Below are positions 1-9,420 of a DNA stretch of 43,164 bases, piece after piece. The translations under genes and the position numbers were made by a program. The stretch is from Gnetum montanum. Lineage: Eukaryota > Streptophyta > Gnetopsida > Gnetales > Gnetaceae. The notes below the pieces were generated by a model that ran no database searches, was not told where the DNA came from, and worked only from the letters and a program-made list of their open reading frames with translations. Positions within the stretch are counted from its first letter, which is position 1, and every line of letters begins with the position of its first letter. The DNA lies in NCBI GenBank assembly GCA_015680685.1, contig MNCI01005989.1, positions 30,789 to 73,952 of the forward strand, written 5' to 3'.

Positions 1-546
1 CTTGGAAGCTCTAGAATTAGGAAGGATTCAAAGGTTTGTAGAGGATGTGACTTCAAGAGAACTCAATACTCTTTGTAATTTTCTACTTACTTGAGTGCTT
101 GAGTGTTTTTCATGAAATTCTTACCAATCCATACCAACCACTAATAGGAAGTCAAATAAGTCTTTGCATGGTTGGTTCCTATTCAAAAAAACAAAAATGA
201 TGGGAATTCAAAGCACACCCCTTAGACATGAATAAGTCCTTACATGGTGTGGTTTTCATTTTAAAAAAAATAAAATAAAAATTTAAAAAATTAAAGAAAA
301 TAAAAAGAAAACACACAAAAGAATGGGAATTCAAAGCATACCCCTTGGACAAATAAATAGGCTACAAGCACTAATTATGGAATTTGAACAACATGCACCT
401 ATGCCTAAAGGTCCCCTCTAACTAAGGCCCTCTCTCTCACTTCCTACTTCTTTTTTCTTCTCTTTGTGGAATGGTGGTTGTTTTGTGGAAGCAATCTTGT
501 GTCTTGAGTTGGTGGATTGATCTTAGAGTGGTGATGTGAAGTCACT
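1..546 (+). mobile_element. 3' internal noncoding region of an Athila-like element, window-edge fragment
   Basis: This stretch aligns by eye with the post-pol noncoding region of A2 (from about 22441) and with the reverse strand of A3 (about 30600-31100). Shared landmarks are the 'gtgacttcaag' box, the 'gaattcaaagcacacccc' box and 'ctctaactaaggccc'. Compared with A2, about 1 kb between the last shared box and the LTR start is missing, including the polypurine tract. It therefore belongs to the 3' end of an A-family element lying mostly to the left of the window. No coding potential is seen. Confidence 0.7.
159..351 (+). repeat. Tandem duplication of a noncoding block with the GAATTCAAAGC box
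   Basis: The block made of 'aagtctttgcatgg', an A-rich run and a GAATTCAAAGC box occurs twice, with the boxes at 202-229 and 325-350. A2 and A3 each carry the box once. The copies differ in the length of the A-rich run. It is a local duplication in this copy only. Confidence 0.6.
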
Positions 547-1408
547 TCATGAGTCCCCAAATAAGTGACCTGATATCGAACCCCCGATTTCAGACCTTTG
601 ATATCGAATATGCGATATGAGTTTGGCCAAGTGACATTAGACACGTGATGTCAGAGCCTGTCTCGTTGTCTATAAATAAGGGATAGAGGCACTTGGTTTT
701 TTGTAGTATTTTTTAGTCCTTTAGCTAAACTCTTATAGTTTTTCTCTTACAGAGTTAGAATTATTTTTGAATGCCCACAATAGAAGTCATAGAGTGAATG
801 GATCTTTATTTGAGCATTGTATACTTGAGCACACCTTGTGCTTGGAAATAAAGATGAACTTTGTGATAAACCTTGCAACATTCAAAATAGCTTAACTATT
901 TTATTTAATGTTATTTACTATTATTTGATGCTTTCATTAGTTAATTAATGTTATTTCTATAGAATTATTAATTATCAATGAATTAGCACACTTAGTATGA
1001 TATCTTCGAGCATACGTGGAACACTTGGTAACCCAGTAACAACTAGCGTTTGGTAATCCCAGTAGTGTTACACTAGTTCAAGATGTGTTTGGAGAGTGGG
1101 AACTAATGCTGGTGTTAGGATTAAATCAACATTAGAGTTACAAAAACCCATTAGTTAACTAAATCTTCTCATTTCACACACTTAGGATATCAAGATAGAA
1201 AATATAAAAAACAAAAAAAAAATCATATACCTCAAGTTTACTTAACCATACAATTGTGCCTTGCAAGTAAGCTTGGGGAAAAAACAACTGCATAACTCAT
1301 CCTTGTTATGCATAGGTACATAAGCACTTAATCCTTAGAGTTCAACTAGATCACGCGTGAATGCTTGTATTTGTATGGTTGGGCATAGGGGTACATTGCT
1401 GCTCATCA
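547..1408 (+). repeat. LTR, type a (flanked by internal sequence on both sides)
   Basis: It aligns with the four LTRs of A2 and A3 over almost its whole length and ends in GCTCATCA just before a primer-binding site. The expected TGATGAG start is degraded (TCATGAG) and sits at a deletion junction, so the left edge is approximate. It contains TATAAATA at 671-678, several GATATCG-like motifs upstream of it, and the 'cttggtaacccagta' block near 1025-1075. It is at once the 3' LTR of the sequence to its left and the 5' LTR of A1. Confidence 0.85.
671..678 (+). promoter_or_regulatory. TATA box in the A1 LTR
   Basis: TATAAATA lies in 'gtctataaataag', at the position conserved in the A2 LTRs (14989, 24074) and in the reverse-strand 5' LTR of A3 (38551-38544). 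It marks the probable U3/R promoter. Activity is not shown. Confidence 0.55.
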
Positions 1409-1409
1409 T

Positions 1410-1427
1410 TGGTGCCATTGCCAAGGA
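1410..1427 (+). other. Primer-binding site, tRNA-Asp type
   Basis: It sits one base after the LTR end. It matches the plant tRNA-Asp complement used by Athila-type elements (TGGCGCCGTTGCCGGGGA) at 14 of 18 positions, and the differences are transitions. It would prime minus-strand DNA synthesis. Confidence 0.7.
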
Positions 1428-1544
1428 TTTTGTTGTTTGTGCATTGATTAGAACTTAGGAAATCCTTCCATTATTGGAATGAATCCTTAAGGTTAAGCAT
1501 CCTACAATCACTGGAAAAGAGTACTGCACACTGAGCAATCAATC

Positions 1545-4065
1545 CTGTCTCCTTCTTCTTATGAGAGTGCTTCATTGACTAGGTCTGATACCATGAACAA
1601 TCAGAGGCGGGGTGCACAAGATGATCCACCAGTGCCCCAACAGTTTCGCATGGTATACGCTCACCCTAATGAGTATGTACCAAATTTTACCTTTATCCTC
1701 CACTAGGATGAACAACTACAATGGCATGATTTAGAAGGTAACATAATGTTACCTCCCAATTGCTCAATCCTGGGCATGCTTCTTCGTGCTCTCACACAAA
1801 TTGGTATGAAAAACTTACAGTCAGAGTATGTTGTGCATGAACACGATTTGAGAGATTATCTACCCATGAAGGCACTGCACCAGAGGGATCTACAATAGGA
1901 GAGACATTATGAATCTATGAAGGGGAAGTGGTCTCAAGATGTCTCGTATGTCCTAGGTAAAAATGATGGTGGTGAACTTGTCTTGGGAGGTATTCCACAA
2001 AATGATGTTCCTCTCTTTGACTTCGGTCAAGGAGTTGGGTATTAGAATCTTATTCAACTATTCATAACCCAGGTTCTAGTACTAACAGACACAAAGGATC
2101 TAGAAAGGGAACATGAATGCATGACAATGATGGACATTATGATCATAACCATGACTGAGGCCGTGACCATCGAAGAAAGGTTGGCAAGCATCGACATGGT
2201 GCTAGTCCTCCTTCCTCTTCATCTTCCTCATCTTCTTTCTCCTCTCCTTTGAGATCTGAACATAGTCATAGAGGGTGAGACCATAAGGAAAATGGTAGAA
2301 GAAATAGAAATCACCAAAAAAATAGTAGAGAAAAGGTGCAAGGGCATTCCAGAGAGACACATCACAAAAGAAGGAAGAGTAGGGAACAACATAGGCATCA
2401 TAGACGCCATAGGTAGCATGATCATGATGAACCCCTACTCACTACCTGAAGTATTTTAAATATAGTAGAGGCTGTTAAGATTCCAACAAGGCACTAGAAG
2501 GATAGTAGGATCAAAAGACTAGACATGAATAACATCCCACGATTTGAAGAGGGATACAATGCTGATCCTCAAAACCATTTACAAGCATTCCATGATGTGT
2601 GTGCCTTGTAGAATATAGAAAATGAGTGGAAAAAGCTAAATTTGTTTCCATGGACACTGATCAAGGAAGTAGAAAGCTACTACTAGTCCTTAGAACTGGA
2701 ATCCATCTATCGATGGAGTACCATGTTGGAGCTATTTAATGGTAAGTATCAAACATACTCTGGAGTGTCTAACCTGTGTAAGAAAATCCAAGGAAGGAAA
2801 CAAGGAGGACAAGAACCTTTAGATGCTACCATTGGATGATATTATTCATTATTACATCATTGCCCTGGCCATGGCTACTCACAAAAGGAACAACTATGTC
2901 ATCTTGTAGATGGGCTTAGGTATGAAACACGAAGAATCCATGGGACTTATGCCCAAGGAAGGCTATCCAAGATTAGAGCCCATCAAATACAAAGATTGTT
3001 GGAGTGAGTTTCTAAGGAGGAAGATGAGTTGAGGAAAAGAGAAAGTGTAGAGGAGTACAACAGAGATCTTTCCCTTTGAAAGAAGAAAATTAGATTTTGC
3101 AAAGATGAAGAAGAGTCACAACTTGAAGAGATGGTGAATAGAATGATGTTTTCCATTCAAAAATTTGAATCAAAAGTATTAGAAAAGGTGGATCAAATGT
3201 GGAACTCCCTAGATGAAAAATTTCAAACTATCCTAAAAATAGTAGAGGAGTCTAGAGAACAAAGTAGTAACCAAGAGAGAAGGAAAAAAAAGAAGCTGAG
3301 TATGCACATAACAAGGGTAAGGGTAAGGTTTCCATCATTGAAGAGGTTGTGGATTTAGACATAGATAATGATGGTGGATGTGAGATTTGCCAATATAACT
3401 ATCCTAAGGGATGTTTCCTAATAGTGTCACATTTACAAGAGTCTAGGATGTATGCACTAAACCCACAATTAAATAGATGACAAACACCTAGAAGGTTACC
3501 TTATCCTCAAGGTAACCCAAGGCAGTTCCATCAACCTTTAACATATTATTTGAGTGGAGCTCTACCATAATTGAATGAATAGTATCAATAGTGGCAACAC
3601 CCACAGTCATGGGGAATGCCACTACCACATTAATAGTACCCTTACCATTAACCTGACCCATACGAGTATTACGTTCAGGAGTTGATCTCTCCACGTGACT
3701 CTACTAGTCATGATACTCTTCAACCTCACTACTAGATCCCTGAGTACTATAGATCTTCTTCTTCTTCTATGGGTGATGCTCCACATACAAACTACCCTTC
3801 TCATCTATTTGCATCTCTTCCACCCTTAGCTCCATTACCACTTGCTCCAACTATGCAGGGCGAGCTTCCTGCCTAGCCACAGTAATGTAATGCTACAAGG
3901 ATTGTCAAGCTTCAACCTATTGTTGGTTTGGACAACCGATTAAAGAGGAGAACTTTCTTTAGAACCAAAAATCCAACCAAGTCCTTACAACCACAAGTAG
4001 CTAATTATCTAAACACCTCATCATCATTTGGATCTTCAAAACTTCCTTTGAACCAAAAACTGCAC
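1545..4065 (+). pseudogene. gag: A1 gag (capsid polyprotein), decayed
   Basis: Gag forms the virus-like particle and packages element RNA. The start codon seen in A2 (15861) and A3 (37677) is here CTG at 1545. The N-terminal part (to about 1920) carries the family's 'HPNEYVPNFTF' and 'EYVVHE' segments. Next come a basic and Ser-rich linker and the conserved capsid core at about 2455-2830 ('DPQNHLQAFHD', 'ENEWKKL', 'RWSTMLELF'). A Glu/Lys-rich coiled-coil-like stretch spans about 3020-3300, a zinc-knuckle-like Cys cluster lies near 3375-3415, and a Pro/Gln/Tyr-rich tail follows. At least ten stops and a frameshift after the KKKK run near 3290 make it non-functional. Confidence 0.8.
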
Positions 4066-4575
4066 TCAATGCACATTGTCATGTTAACTCACACCATCAC
4101 TGATTGGATTAAAGCTGGCCATCTTCCCAGGAAATTATTTGATCCTGGAAGTTCTCTTATTTATTTTCAAATTGCTAGAAATGAGCCTTATAAGGCTCTT
4201 TTGGATTCAGGTTCTGGTGTTAATTTGATCCCCCGGGAAATGTATAAAGCTTGGAACTTGCCTCTGCTATAGAAGAGTAACATTCATTTAGAGTTGGTCA
4301 ACCAGTCCATGATTTTTTCATTGGGACTGGTGGAGGACACTGTCACCACTATTTGTGGGTGGTTGTATCCAGCTGATTTCCTAGTGATCCAAGTCAACAA
4401 CTGCAAGGGGGACTTCCCAATCATAATGGGAAGAGCATGGCTAAGTACGATTGATGCATGCCGAGAAATACGTAATCTTTCCCTAGAGATATCAAAAGAA
4501 AATGTGTTTGGGAAGATCGAGAAGAAGAAAGTTCCATGCATCACATATAGTGACATAGGGTGCAACTACATGTAG
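4066..4575 (+). pseudogene. A1 aspartic protease domain
   Basis: This is the retropepsin-type protease that cleaves the Gag-Pol polyprotein. The catalytic triad D-S-G is at 4204-4212 in the context 'LLDSGSGVNLI'. The conserved 'VEDTVTTICGW' strand follows, then 'IIMGRAWLSTIDA', the Athila counterpart of the I-L-G-R-x-F-L motif. One stop (4270-4272, after 'WNLPLL') splits the domain, and another follows 'GCNYM' at 4573. It is in the same order and frame as gag, as in A2. The catalytic residues survive although the frame is broken. Confidence 0.85.
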
Positions 4576-5039
4576 AAGTCCTAATTTGTACAATGCTCAA
4601 CATTGCTTGCATGCAACTAGTTTGCATAAGTATCTGGCATACAAAGATGCCTATATGTAGTAGCCACAAGACAAGAAGGCACCTAGTGGCTGACAATTGA
4701 CCTAGAAAGAAATTCAACTTTATGCATGGAACTAACTGAGAACTTGATTTGTGCCTATATCGATAGCATAGATGCATTAGAGAAAGTCCATTGCCAACTT
4801 CCAAGTACTGACACCAAAGATATCAACTAAGGAAAGTTGGAAATCCCTGACAGGTTTAAGTAAGAGCCCCTTGAATTAAAATCATTACCCACTGGTATGG
4901 AGTATGCATTTCTCAAGAATGGAAAATCGGTAATTATTAATGCTAAGCTCGCTCCTCAAATAAAAGAAGGAATGTTGAAGATGGTAAAAAAAAATGGTCA
5001 AAAGCCTTTGCTTGGTCATATCCCAAATTAACCAGAATA

Positions 5040-5640
5040 GATCCTAGGAGATGCCAACATAGAATTTACACTAACCCCTCTATGAAGCCTCAATGACAAT
5101 TGCAAAGATGATTGAACCTAAAGCTTAAGCAAGTAGTTAAGGAAGAAATTGAACAACTTCTGAAGGTTGGGTTCATCTACCCCATTATTGAAAGTGAATG
5201 GGTTAGTCCATTAGTCATTGTGCCTAAAAAAGGTGGTAAATGGAGGATGTGTATAGACTTTAGGCTATTAAACATGGTGACATTTAAAGATCATTTCCCA
5301 TTTCCATTCGTGGACCAAGTCTTAGATACCATTGTAGGCCATTGTTATTATAGTTTTCTAGGTGGTTACAGTGGGTACAATCAAATCCAAATAGCACCAA
5401 AAGACCAAGCCAAAACTACATTGACAAGTCCTTGGGGGACATTTGCATATAGGCAAATGTCGTTTGGCTTGTGCAATGCTCCAGCAACATTTCAATGTTT
5501 GGTTCTTAGTATATTTTAGCAACAAATAGGGAATGGTGTGGAGGCTTTTATGGATGATTTCTTCAACTATGGAGCAAACTTTGAACAAGCATTGGACCGA
5601 TTAGAGCAAGTGTTGAAACCAACCTGAGGCTCAATTGGTA
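5040..5640 (+). pseudogene. A1 reverse transcriptase domain
   Basis: RT copies element RNA into DNA. The order of motifs is normal: 'EEIEQLLKVGFIYPI', 'EWVSPLVIVPKKGG' with 'RMCIDFRLLN', 'KDHFPFPFVDQVL', 'GYSGYNQI', 'PWGTFAYRQM' and 'FGLCNAPATFQ'. The catalytic F-M-D-D box is intact at 5547-5558. A stop at 5517-5519 falls between the fingers/palm and the active site. Upstream (4800-5040) is the linker with 'KAFAWSYPKL'-like sequence. Motifs resemble Athila RTs more than chromovirus RTs. Confidence 0.9.
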
Positions 5641-6038
5641 GAAAAGCCACTTAATGGTCCAAGATGGCATTGTATTAGGGCATAAAATTTCACAAACAAG
5701 GATAGAGGTAGATCCTAAAAAAGTTAAAGTCATCCAAGGAATGGCTCATCAACCTAAAACTGTAAAAAATGTTTGATCATTCCCTGGACATACTAGTTAT
5801 TATAGATGTTTCATTGAGAACTTTTCAAAGATTGCAAAATTATTGGTAGAATTAACGAAAAAGGATGTACCCTTTGAATGGACCAAGGAATGTGAGTTAG
5901 CTTTCCAAACCTTGAAGTAGGAGCTCATAGAAACACCCATTCTACAAGCTCTTGACTAGTCTAGACCATTCCATATAATGACTGACGTGTCCAATTTTGC
6001 TTTAGGAGTCGTACTTACATAGTTAGATGACCAAAAAT
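5641..6038 (+). pseudogene. A1 RT thumb / RNase H start, truncated
   Basis: The connection region can be followed against A2 and A3 across frame changes: 'VIQGM', then 'SFPGHTSYYRCFIENFSKI', 'ELTKKDVPFEWTKECELAFQTLK' and 'MTDVSNFALGVVLT'. It reaches the first RNase H aspartate region, then loses similarity at 'GATGACCAAAAATC'. Roughly the last two-thirds of RNase H and all of integrase are missing because of the junction with LTR-b. Confidence 0.75.
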
Positions 6039-6039
6039 C

Positions 6040-6862
6040 TAATGTAGCCCTAGAGCAAAAACTACAAATACAAGCTCCTAGCCGTGTTTATGGGTATTAG
6101 ATTCATAGTAGTAGTAGAGCTCTTATAGTTTGTCTATTTTAAAGTTAAAATATTTTTCTTGAGTGCCTGCAGCAAGAGTCATTGAGTGTATGGATGTTTA
6201 TTTGATCATTGTTGTACTTGAACCACACCAGTGTGTACAACAATAAAGAAAAACTTCTTGATAAACCTTGTAGTATTCTAGATAGCTTAAATGTCTTGTT
6301 TATGCATTCATTATTTTTATTAAATATTCAATCAATTAAGCTAAATTAGACTTTAATCAATTAATCTAAATAGATTAAGTACATAAGTACGACTGTTTTA
6401 AGTGTAAACACATATTTGTTTGGTAATCCTAGTAGCATTATTGCTTGGTGTGCCCAGTAGTGTAGTGCTTGGTAACCCAGTAGTGTAGTGCTTGGTAACC
6501 CAGTAGTGGATACATAGGTTCAAGATGTGTACATAAAGTAGGACCAGATGCTTATGTTAAGATTAGCTAAATATTAGTTACTTAGTTAAATTAAATTTTT
6601 CATTAAATTACTTCATCTCTCTTTTTAAGCACAAAAATCATAAAACATAAAATGATAAAAATCATATGCCTCAATTGCACTTAACCATACCATTACGCTT
6701 CACAATTGTAATCGGGAAGACAACGAATGACCTATAGGGAAAGATTCACTTTCTATGAGACTAGTGCACTATAAACTAGAGAGTCCATAGAATTTGACTG
6801 GATTGCATGTGAGTGCTCTGTGATTTAGATGGTTGGGTGTAGGGTACCTTCACCACTCATCA
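6040..6862 (+). repeat. LTR-b, 5'-truncated
   Basis: It aligns with the reverse complement of 11877-12740 ('tacaagctcctagccgtgtttatgg', 'ccacaccagtgtgtac') and ends in ACTCATCA at 6862. About 140 bp of U3 present in the other LTR-b copy are missing at the left edge. No PBS follows; the next bases are 'ctaagaaagag'. It is thus a solo or orphan 3' LTR. It carries a 23-bp tandem duplication at 6461-6506 around 'cttggtaacccag'. R-U5 is clearly related to the A-family LTRs. Confidence 0.75.
6461..6506 (+). repeat. 23-bp direct tandem repeat (x2) in LTR-b
   Basis: The unit starting TGTAGTGCTTGGTAACCC occurs exactly twice, at 6461-6483 and 6484-6506. A partial related copy lies just upstream. Confidence 0.9.
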
Positions 6863-6981
6863 CTAAGAAAGAGATGATGGTAAACATAACATGCATGAGA
6901 AAATGATGGCAATGCAAAGGAAATATGTAAATGCAAATATATACAAATGAAATGCATGAAGAATGAGAAGAAAAAATGCAA

Positions 6982-8265
6982 CTAAGAATTTACCAAGTGT
7001 CCACAAGGGGCACTTGAGCAGAAATGCTTTAAATGAAATGCATTAAAATTTCTATTTAATTTTTATCCTTGGAAATTACTAATTTTGTACACATTTTGGC
7101 TAATTACATTTGGGAGTTGGTATGGACATAACCACATAGGAGAAAACTTAGTTTGGGGACCTATTTGACCAAATGCGCTATCTCTCTTAAGGACCATATC
7201 TCCTACTTGAAACACTTTAATTGCATATTTCTTATCAAACCATATTTTAATATTTTGTTAATGACTAAATAAATTTTCAATTACTTTGACCCTTTTAAGT
7301 TCTAAATTTCAAATCTCACATGTTCATGAGATTAGATGTTCATTAGTTGGTAAATAATCCAAGAAAAATTGATATGTAGGGATTTGCAAATTTATCAGCA
7401 CAATTGGTTCTTGTCCATATACTAAATCATAAGGTGTAGTTTTAAATGATTCTTTATAACGAAGTCTATCATCCCAAACTACCCATTTTAATTACTCATG
7501 CCAAGTTCATGGATTTTGTGTTATCAACTTCTTAATTCCATCCAATATTATTTTATTGGATGACTTAGCTTAACCATTACCTTGGGGATATTAATCGATT
7601 ACAGCTTTGAAAATAATATTATGTTCCCTAGCCCAATTTGTAAACTCTATAGAGATGAAAGTGAGTCCATTATCCACTACTAAAGCATAAGGACACCCAT
7701 ATCTAGAAATTAGATCATTTTCTAGAAAGCAAATAACTTCACAGGATGTTGCAGTTTTAGTTGCTTTCACTTCTAACCAATGTGTGCAATAATCAGTAGT
7801 TGTCAAGATAAACTTGTGTTGGGTTGTTGATAATGGATTAATTACCCCAATAAAATCCAAAGCCCATTGTGCGAATGGTCTTATTTCTATTATAGGTTGT
7901 AAAGGGGCCGAACTCTTGGAATATTTTCCTTTAAACATTTAACATTGGAAACAAGTTCTAATTAGGTTGTAAGTATCATTAATCATAGTAGTCCAATAGT
8001 AACTAGCTCTAGAAATTTTTTGAACTAATGAATGATATCCTATATGTCCTTCCTCATGAAGTTTTTTTAGGGCCTCACTAGCTTTTTCTTGGTGTAAGCA
8101 TTCAAGGCATATCCCTTGGAAATTCTTCCTAAACAATTCATCATTAATTAGAGTAAAATTAGAACATTTACATACTAATAGCTTTCTTTTATATCTAGGT
8201 AAATTCAAAATACATTGGTGAAAGGTTAAATAAAATTTAATATCACCATACCATGGATCATGCAA
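6982..8265 (-). pseudogene. T1 integrase (zinc-binding, core and C-terminal parts)
   Basis: Integrase inserts the cDNA into the host genome. The zinc-binding region (8265-7939) shows H-x-x-G-H-x-G-x-H and 'RTCFQC'. The core has the first Asp in 'WALDFIGVI' and the second in 'ALVVDNGLTF'. The catalytic Glu is changed to Lys ('AKSSNK', near 7555). A stop follows 'CFQC' at the start of the core, and another precedes 'YPQGNG'. The C-terminal part ('DDRLRYKESFKTTPYDLVYG', then a 'KVFQVGDMVLKR' strand) runs to TAG at 6984-6982. The enzyme would be inactive. Confidence 0.85.
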
Positions 8266-8935
8266 TCAGTTAGGGGAAAATGGGATATTGTTTTCCTCAT
8301 CAATGGATAGTATGTGGAGATGAATTAGTTCTTTATCTTTGGGAGTATCACAATTTTCTAAAGTTGAGGCTTTGGCTATTAGCTTAGCAAGACTAGTTTC
8401 TCTAACTAACTTGGCTACCTTCCATTGGATATCAAATTCTTGTAACTTCGTAACCCATTTAGCATGTTTCTCCCGATGGTCTTGTAATTTAGCTAATGCA
8501 ATCATGGTTGGATTAGGAACAATGATAAAAAAACTTTGTATTTAACAAATAGTATCAAAATTTCTTTAAGGCTTTTATCACAACATACAATTTTTTCTCT
8601 ATGAGTGAGTATTTTAATTTTGCATCTTTCAAAGGTGAGGACATGAAAGCTATGGGTCTCTCACCTTGACCAACTACATCTTGGGTTAAGATAGCGGTAG
8701 CAGTAATATCACTAGAAAAGGCATAGAAAAGAAAATCATTCTCATACTAAGAAGAAGAAATAATAGGAGCATCTATAATGACTTCTTTAATGGCAAGGAA
8801 AGCATACTTTCTTTCATTTGTCCAATACATATAGCTGTCTTTCTTAAGCATCTCATGTAATGGTCTAACTAACTGAGCATAGGTAGGAATAAATCATCTA
8901 ACAAAATTAATTTTTCCAAAGAAGGCCCTTAAATT
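8266..8935 (-). pseudogene. T1 gypsy-type RNase H domain
   Basis: This is the ordinary Ty3/gypsy RNase H fused after RT, which degrades RNA in the RNA-DNA hybrid. Recognisable pieces are 'LHEMLKKDSYMYWTNERKYAF', the first-strand segment 'FLFYAFSSDITATAILTQ', 'RPIAFMSS' and 'KYSLIEKKLYVVIKALRNF'. The tail reads 'HAKWVTKLQEFDIQWKVAK'. Several stops break it. It is followed directly by the integrase linker, with no second RNase H in between, which matters for the domain order discussed for 13374-13785. Confidence 0.75.
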
Positions 8936-9420
8936 AGTTTTAGTTAAAGGGTATGACACTTCTAAAAGTGCATTTACATGCTTAGGATCAATCATAATTC
9001 CTTCTTTAGTTAGTATTTGACTAAGAAACTTATCACTTTGAACACAAAAAATGGATTTATTGGCATTCAAAGTGATACCAAGTTGTCTACACCTTATGAA
9101 AATGTTTCTAAGGTTTCTAAGGTGTGTACCCTAATCTTTAGAGAAAATGGTTAAATCATTTAAATAAATAATAATCTATTTCCTTATTAGTCCCTCAAAA
9201 GTTTTGTCCATAGCTCTTTGAAACGTAGAACCAACATTTATAAGACAAAAGGGCATTTTAGCAAATTAAAAAGTTCCTCATTTTGTTATAAAAGTAGTCG
9301 TATATTGGTCCTTCTTACTCATTAAGATTTGATTATACTTTGAATATCCATCTAAAAAGGAATACATTTGAGCACCATTCACAATTTGCAATAGCTCCTC
9401 CATAAGAGGAAGTGAATAAT
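8936..9420 (-). pseudogene. T1 reverse transcriptase, C-terminal part
   Basis: It resumes after the solo LTR with 'SLPLMEELLQ', then 'MYSFLDGYSKYNQI', 'KDQYTTTFIT', 'FAKMPFCLINVGSTFQRAMD' and the active-site box. The box is Y-L-N-D (9166-9155), so the first catalytic Asp of Y-x-D-D is replaced by Asn. 'DPKHVNALLEVSYPL' marks the thumb. Stops occur after 'WGTF' and near the active site. The N-terminal part lies at 11688-11876 beyond the insertion. Confidence 0.85.
9416..9420 (+). other. Left target-site duplication of the 2.27-kb solo LTR
   Basis: ATAAT here matches ATGAT at 11688-11692 in 4 of 5 bases. Removing the insert and one TSD copy rejoins the T1 RT frame as K-D-N-x-S-L-P-L, the expected RT motif. 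Confidence 0.75.

Larger units (their letters stand above)
1409..6038 (+). mobile_element. A1: truncated Athila-like Ty3/gypsy element body
   Basis: Following the PBS, this copy carries gag, protease, reverse transcriptase and the start of RNase H in the order and spacing of A2 and A3, with frequent in-frame stops and several frameshifts. Similarity to A2 stops near 6038, within RNase H, where LTR-b sequence begins. Integrase, the 3' noncoding region and a 3' LTR are absent. The family call rests on the tRNA-Asp-like PBS, the large gag and the Athila-style RT and protease motifs. Confidence 0.85.

Noticed and set aside
4284-4804. Minus-strand open frames opposite the A1 protease
   Set aside because: The plus strand carries the protease motifs; the minus frames have no family similarity.
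6040-6862. LTR-b as the genuine 3' LTR of A1
   Set aside because: A1's 5' LTR is type a with a different U3, and the A1 body ends mid-RNase H; a later junction is more likely, though not disproved.
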